Source of the DNA: Anthopleura xanthogrammica | Lineage: Eukaryota; Cnidaria; Anthozoa; Actiniaria; Actiniidae | NCBI GenBank assembly: GCA_964019055.1 | Contig: OZ025207.1 | Coordinates: 23,938,617 to 24,002,616, forward strand | Length of the DNA stretch: 64,000 nt | Direction: 5' to 3' | Shown: positions 58,720-64,000 of the stretch, in pieces | Layout: every line of letters starts with the position of its first letter | Numbering within the stretch: the stretch's first letter is position 1 | The notes under the pieces: model-generated | The model's database searches: none | The model's input: the letters and a program-made list of their open reading frames with translations, nothing else | Told to the model about the DNA's origin: nothing | Program-made: the position numbers and the translations under genes

Positions 58720-60450
58720 TTCATTTTCCTTTTTTCTTCATCATGAACTGAATTCCTCTCTTTAGTTTTTTTGTTGGTAATAAGACTTAAGAAACATTAG
58801 CAATTCAAAAAGGGGAACTGCAACATCAAATACAAATAAAAAATATTTATATACAGTATTGCTCACAGAGTAAGCTGGGGCCCACGAGGGGTTGAACCAC
58901 TGATTAAGCACAGAATTCTGTATAATTCATGTGATCTCTGCTCATTACTGTGAAGGGGTCTCTCTGTTTCTTGGTGTACTTGTCTTTCTGCATCCAAGGA
59001 TGTCAACAATTTATTTGATATTTGCTCGTTCAACGAGCAGAGATCAAATGAATTGGTGACTTGCTTGTACTGCGAAGGCTTCTCTCTGTTTCTTGGTGTG
59101 CTTGTCTTTCTGCATCCAATTAGGGATATTACCAAGATATTTTCTCTTTCAACAAGCAGGTATCAAATGAATTGGTGACATCCTTGTACTGTGAAGGTAT
59201 ACGTTTCTTGGTGTGCTTGTATTTTTGCAGCCAAAGATAACTCAAGGCATCTTTGGCTGAAGAAAGACAAGCACAGCGATCTCTGGTCCATGCTATGAAG
59301 ATGCCTTTCTGCTCCTGCGTGTATCTGTCTTTTTCATGGGAATAAACACGGCTGTTGTGTGATTAAAGCCCATATAGATGTCTTTTGAACAAAGAATATT
59401 CTACTTTAGGAAATGACACATGGTTTGGAACAGGAAGGCACTGTGCATAGAGTATGAAATCAAGGTTACGTTTTGGTGACACTTGATAAACATTGTCAAA
59501 GAATGTTGAATTTTACCAAGTGCCACACACCTTGACTTTGTATTCTATGCCCAGGGTCAACCAAAATTAGAAAATAAAAAAACATTTCATTTTCTTTTTT
59601 TCTTCATCATGAACTGAATTCCTCTCCTTAGTTTCTGTTGGTAATAAGACTTAAAAAACATTAGCAATTCAAAAAGGGGAACTGCAATATCAAATGCAAA
59701 TAGAAAATAGTTATATACAGTATTGCTCACGGAGTAAGCTGGGGCCCATGAGGGGTTGAACCACTGATTAAGCACAGAATTCTGTATAATTCATGTGATC
59801 TCTGCTCATTACTGTGAAGGGGTCTCTCTGTTTCTTGGTGTACTTGTCTTTCTGCATCCAAGGATGTCAACAATTTATTTGATATTTGCTTGTTTGTTCA
59901 ACGAGCAGAGATCAAATGAATTGGTGACTACCTTGTACTGCGAAGGCTTCTCTCTGTTTCTTGGTGTGCTTGTCTTTCTGCATCCAATTAAGGATATTAC
60001 CAAGATATTTTCTCTTTCAAAGAGCAGATATCAAATGAATTTGTGACATCCTCGTACTGTGAAGGTATATGTTTCTTGGTGTGCTTGTTTTTTTGCAGCT
60101 AAAGGTAACTCAAGATATCTTTAGCTGCAGAAAGACAAGCACAGCGATCTCTGGTCCCTGCTTTGAAGATGCCTTTCTGCTTCTGCGTGTATCTGTCTCT
60201 TTCATGGGAATAAACACGGCTGTTGAGTGATTAAAGTCCATATGGATGTCTTTTGAACAAAGAATCTTCTACTTTAGGAAATTAATGACACATGGTGTGG
60301 AACGAAAGGCACTGTGCATAGAGTATGAAATCAAGGTAACGTTTGGGGACGCTTGATAAACACTGTCAAACAATGTTGAATTTTATCAAGTGCCTTGACT
60401 TCTTACTTTATGCCCAGGGTCAACCAAAATTAGAAAATAAAATATGTATA
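58720..60450. repeat. Tandem duplication, 864-bp period, two units
   Basis: Unit 1 is about 58720-59583 and unit 2 about 59584-60450 (for example GCTCACAGAGTAAGCTGGGG at 58861 and its match at 59725). Within each unit, TTTCTTGGTGTGCTTGTCTT-type phrases recur three times, a TGCTCGTTCAACGAGCA hairpin is seen in unit 1, and CAGCC/TAAAG hairpins occur at 59228-59259 and 60096-60127. A partial third copy is at 61610-61790. No ORF is shared. Confidence 0.92.
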
Positions 60451-61609
60451 CAATTTGTCTGTGGAAACAAAAGCTGGGTTTCACTTGACGTCATTTCCTG
60501 TCTCGTGCGGAATGTTCATCAGCTGAATCACAAGTTTTCAATAGAATTCTTTCTGGTGACAGCACATGGTGGTCAGTGTTGACCACCATTTGGAGCAGAT
60601 AATGAGACTCAAAGACTTTTTTCAGCTGATTGAAACCCAGCTATTGCCCTATTTCACTATGATGTCACATCAACACAATTTATCGTTTAAATGCTAAGGA
60701 TCATAATAATAATTATTTATTTCCAAGCATCTAAACTGGGTCTCGATGCTTTAAGAATATAACAATAAAATAATTATATAGACAAATAATAAAATATAAA
60801 ACAATAAAAGCATATATATATATATTAAGATTTACGTGTATACACCAAATCGAAATACAAAGATTCTTATGAAACTTTTAAAACTGGCTTTAAGACACTA
60901 CTTTTTGAACAATATTATTCATTATGAATATCATTAGCCTCATAACTTCTAATTTCCCCTTCATGAAACTATTTTCCATAAACTTTTAAACTGATTCAAA
61001 GACTACTTTTGAACAATATCATGATTTATATTACTACTTTTTTTACATTTAAATACTAATTTCCGTTTTTATTGATTTGTTTTCTAATTTTAATAAACTG
61101 AATTGGGATGTGGCGACCGGTTTGGATGGCTGTTGTTCTCGACTGGCCAGCCTTGTGTTCACGTGGAAACATAAAAGCGTTTTCGCGTGTGTGGGGGGCC
61201 GGTAGGGATGATTCAATACAGGATTCATTTATACGCTCAACCTACTGATACCCTTTTTATGTGTTTCTTTTCATATATAGGCACTTAATGAAAGTCAATC
61301 CTACGAACCTATTTCTTTAAACTCTTATTTTTGTGACTTTTATAAGGATCGTGAATATTTGAGATATAGATTTCTCAGGCAATAAAAATCATAATATTTA
61401 ACATGATGTTCTATTCTACTCGTAGTTCCGCAAAGTATACTGATATTTAAAACAATCATACTTACATTATTTCTGTAAGTCTTGTTATTTTCGTTATTTC
61501 ATATCGATATTCAATTATTGTGGAAATAATCGCCATAATATGCCAAGAATAGAAGAATCCTGGATCAGAAATTCCGATGGTTGCTCGGATTGGTTATGGC
61601 CGCCAGAGG
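60451..61609. other. Spacer, nothing recognised beyond a short ATA-rich tract
   Basis: AT-rich sequence with an ATATAT tract at about 60812-60825 and no supported gene. Confidence 0.35.
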
Positions 61610-61790
61610 GGATATTTGCTCGTTCAACGAGCAGATATCAAATGAATATTGGTGTCATCCTTGTACTGCGAAGGTATATGTTTCTGGGTGTGGTTGTATT
61701 TCTGCAGCTAAAGATAACGTGAGTCAATCGAGTTATCTTTGCCTGCAGAAGAACAAGCACAGCGATGTCTGCTCCCTGCTATCGTCCGAT
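61610..61790. repeat. Partial third copy of the 864-bp unit
   Basis: Contains TTTGCTCGTTCAACGAGCAG, CTTGTACTGCGAAGGTATAT and the hairpin CTAAAGATAAC ... GTTATCTTTG (61702-61748), then ACAAGCACAGCGATGTCTGC. It ends near 61785. Confidence 0.85.
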
Positions 61791-62123
61791 TTGCGGTTTT
61801 CTTTAAGCTTAGTCAAATCTTGAATTTTCCACAGGAAAGCTGCCTACCTTTTAGTAAGCTTAAGTAAGCTATATTGTATTTCATGAGTTAAAAAATAAAC
61901 TACTTAAAGAAATACCTTCCATGCTTTGTAGAACTAGACTGGAGTATAATCTTAATATACTGATAACAGTTAACAGAACTTACCAAACAGGAAACTTTGC
62001 GCCTTAATCACAAGCTTCGATTCTATCGATGAATATCAAGTGACTGTGTTGGCTCTTTCGTGGCCTTATCTTCTTCAAAAAAATATCATTTGAAGTAATA
62101 ATGATGCTTTCTACATTTCCCCC

Positions 62124-63178
62124 GACATAGTAAACAAAGATTTAAAGACATTTTAGCATAACAGAAGCATTTACACCAAGTAAAACTTCGTGTCTTCCAC
62201 TATAATGGAACTCCCTTCGAAGACCTCAACGAACTGAAACCGCATGGCCGCCAAGCTAAGCAGCCAAGCTATTCAATTCGGTCACGTGGTTAAATGCTTT
62301 GTTTTCATTCGTTACTTTTGCTTCTGCCCACAGGCAGCCCAAAAATGGTCAAAAATCTGAATGAAAATAAATCACTTACTGGACAGATCTTTTTTCCGCA
62401 TCGGAGCTATTTTCCTGCGTGAGTGATTTTAAATTGCCGCAAATTGTCTTTGATTCATGCATTTATTATTGTACTTTTCGGTAATCTGTTTCTCGGACAT
62501 TTTTTAAAATGCTTTATTTATCTGTGACCTACTACATTGAAATAATATTTTTGTTTTTATGAGTAAATAGTAGGTAAAATGCGCGCAGGTAAAATGCAAC
62601 AAATGGGAGTGATTATTGATGGGGAATTTGGACATAGTAAACAAAGATTTAAAGCCATTTTAGCATAACAGAAGCATTTACACCAAGCAAAACTTCGTGG
62701 CTTCCACTGGAATGGAACTCCCTTCGAAAACCTCAACGAACTGTGAAACCGCATGGCCGCCAAGCTAAGCAGCCAAGCTATTCAAATCGGTCACGTGGTT
62801 AAATGCTTTGTTTTCATTCGTTACTTTTGCTTCTGCCCACAGGCAGCCCAAAAATGGTCAAAAATCGGAAGGAAAATAAATCACTTACTGACAGATCTTT
62901 TTTCCGCATTGGAGCTATTTTCCTGCGTGAGTGATTTTAAATTGCCGCAAATTGTCTTTGAGTCATGCACTTATGATTGTACTTTTCAGTAATCTGTTTC
63001 TCGGACATTTTTTAAAATGCTTTATTTATCTGTGACCTACTACATTAAAATAATATTTTCGTTTTTATGTAAATAGTTTTGAATAGCCTTTTCTAGCCAG
63101 TTTATTTTATTCTGTTGAAAACTTGGTTTAAAGGCATAAAATAAATTAAAGTAAGTAAAATGCGCGCAGGTAAAATGC
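62124..63178. repeat. Tandem duplication, about 507-bp period, two units
   Basis: Unit 1 is 62124-62630 and unit 2 62631-63178. They share TTTAGCATAACAGAAGCATT, CATGGCCGCCAAGCTAAGCA and CGGTCACGTGGTTAAATGCT. Unit 2 has an extra stretch (TTGAATAGCCTTTTCTAGCC...) before the common end GCGCGCAGGTAAAATGCA. A frame from ATGGCCGCC is 79 codons in unit 2 but stops early in unit 1, so it is probably not coding. Confidence 0.92.
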
Positions 63179-63195
63179 ACGGATAATGCGAATTA

Positions 63196-63378
63196 GAAAA
63201 AACCTACTAATGGTCTATCACCAATCGAGCCCTGTGATTGGCTGAGCTACTAGGGGTCTATTAGTGATAGACCTCTAGTAGTGAAAAGCGCCGGTTTTGA
63301 AAACCAAAAAATATATATTTAAAGCAAAATCCAAAACTTTTTGCATCCTTTTATTGGACCGATTAGTAGGTTTTTACT
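63196..63378. mobile_element. Short foldback element, about 180 bp
   Basis: AAAAAACCTACTAATGGTC at the left and the inverse GACCGATTAGTAGGTTTTT at the right; the interior has another small palindrome (TAGACCTCTAGTAG / CTACTAGGGGTCTA). Confidence 0.75.
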
Positions 63379-63681
63379 AAAACAATTAGACCTCTCGCCC
63401 TCATGGCCTACGAGACCATTCGGACTCGAGGACTAATTGTTAATTAGTAAAACGTAGGGATAATGCGAGATTATTTCAAATTATCCCTCAGTTTTTCTTT
63501 TTGCAAAATTAGAGGAAAACGCGACCTTTTATGTCGTGCATGGCATATTAATCAGTGGAAACTTTAGCTAAAAAAATTCTTCCCGAGCTATCTGCGCAAA
63601 GAGTTAAAATCAGTAGCTCTTTTTCCAAGCACACGAAATGCTTTCTGCAGTTATATTGTAGTTCTTGTATTCTATTTATAA

Positions 63682-64000
63682 CTTCGGCGTAATGTTTTCC
63701 CATCTCAGACCCACATATCATTCTCTTGAGAATAAGATTCTTTATTTAAGTTGTATCCATATAGACCCCTGCCCCTGCACGTGACGTCAAAGCAGCTCAA
63801 TTTGGAGGCAACACAAAGAAATTTAGTCTCCTGAGAATTGGAGCCTATTGTTTTGCCCTCCAAACTGAGCTGCATTCCGATGTGCTGAGGGGTCTATTCA
63901 GTGCATGTGTCTTCTCATGCGTAACCGTTAAACAAAGAAATGATACTCTAGGGAATGACACGTGGTCTGAAATGCGCAAAACATTACGCCCAAGGTAAAA
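63682..64000. mobile_element. Family B element with a family A element inserted (63762-63897)
   Basis: B runs GGCGTAATGTTTTCCCATCT ... AAGTTGTATCCAT up to 63760, is interrupted by a complete A element (TAGACCCCTGCCCC ... GAGGGGTCTA), and resumes CATGTGTCTTCTCATGCGTA ... CACGTGGTCTGAAATGCGCA to the window end. The break falls in the CCATATTCATG site that is intact in other B copies. Confidence 0.9.

Overview
This is a stretch of animal nuclear genome. The genes are split by GT/AG introns (up to 18 kb), the spacer DNA is AT-rich, and repeats are very dense (foldback elements, tRNA-derived SINEs, LINE tails, microsatellites). The surface proteins with laminin-G, EGF and fibrinogen-like domains, the Tudor-domain gene and the metazoan-type U4 snRNA all point to an early-branching invertebrate. 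My best guess is an anthozoan cnidarian (coral or sea anemone), but this is inferred from gene and repeat style and is not proven.

Layout. (1) 1187-6064, minus strand: 3' part of a Tudor-domain gene. I assembled seven exons by hand, with consistent splice sites and phases, plus a tentative last exon. Its introns carry a 37-bp minisatellite, a G-rich minisatellite, two copies of a short foldback element (family A) and 57-bp SINE-tail repeats. (2) About 6.1-23.6 kb: no gene I can support. It holds foldback elements, SINEs, a decayed LINE end and a 75-bp satellite that appears to derive from the end of a second foldback family (B). (3) 23675-32045, plus strand: a two-exon gene for a CASPR/neurexin-IV-like membrane protein of 1149 aa. 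(4) 35388-56912, plus strand: a second two-exon gene (1092 aa) for a single-LamG membrane protein. Its only intron is placed exactly as in the first gene, so the two look like tandem paralogues. The 18.2-kb intron of the second gene holds a U4 snRNA gene (41014-41156, sense) and an intronless Rab-like GTPase ORF (43208-43966, antisense). (5) 57-64 kb: nested foldback elements and two tandem duplications (864 bp and about 507 bp). One of these carries a hairpin with a compensatory base change between copies.

How the genes may work together: the two LamG proteins share a signal peptide, an intron in LamG, a single membrane helix, a long cytoplasmic tail and a C-terminal E-T-x-hydrophobic PDZ ligand. 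This suggests two receptors or adhesion proteins that plug into a common PDZ scaffold but have different ectodomains and tail motifs. The GTPase and U4 genes look like independent guests in the large intron. Each paralogue's intron also carries a very long, nearly pure GGAT array (about 640 and 820 bp).
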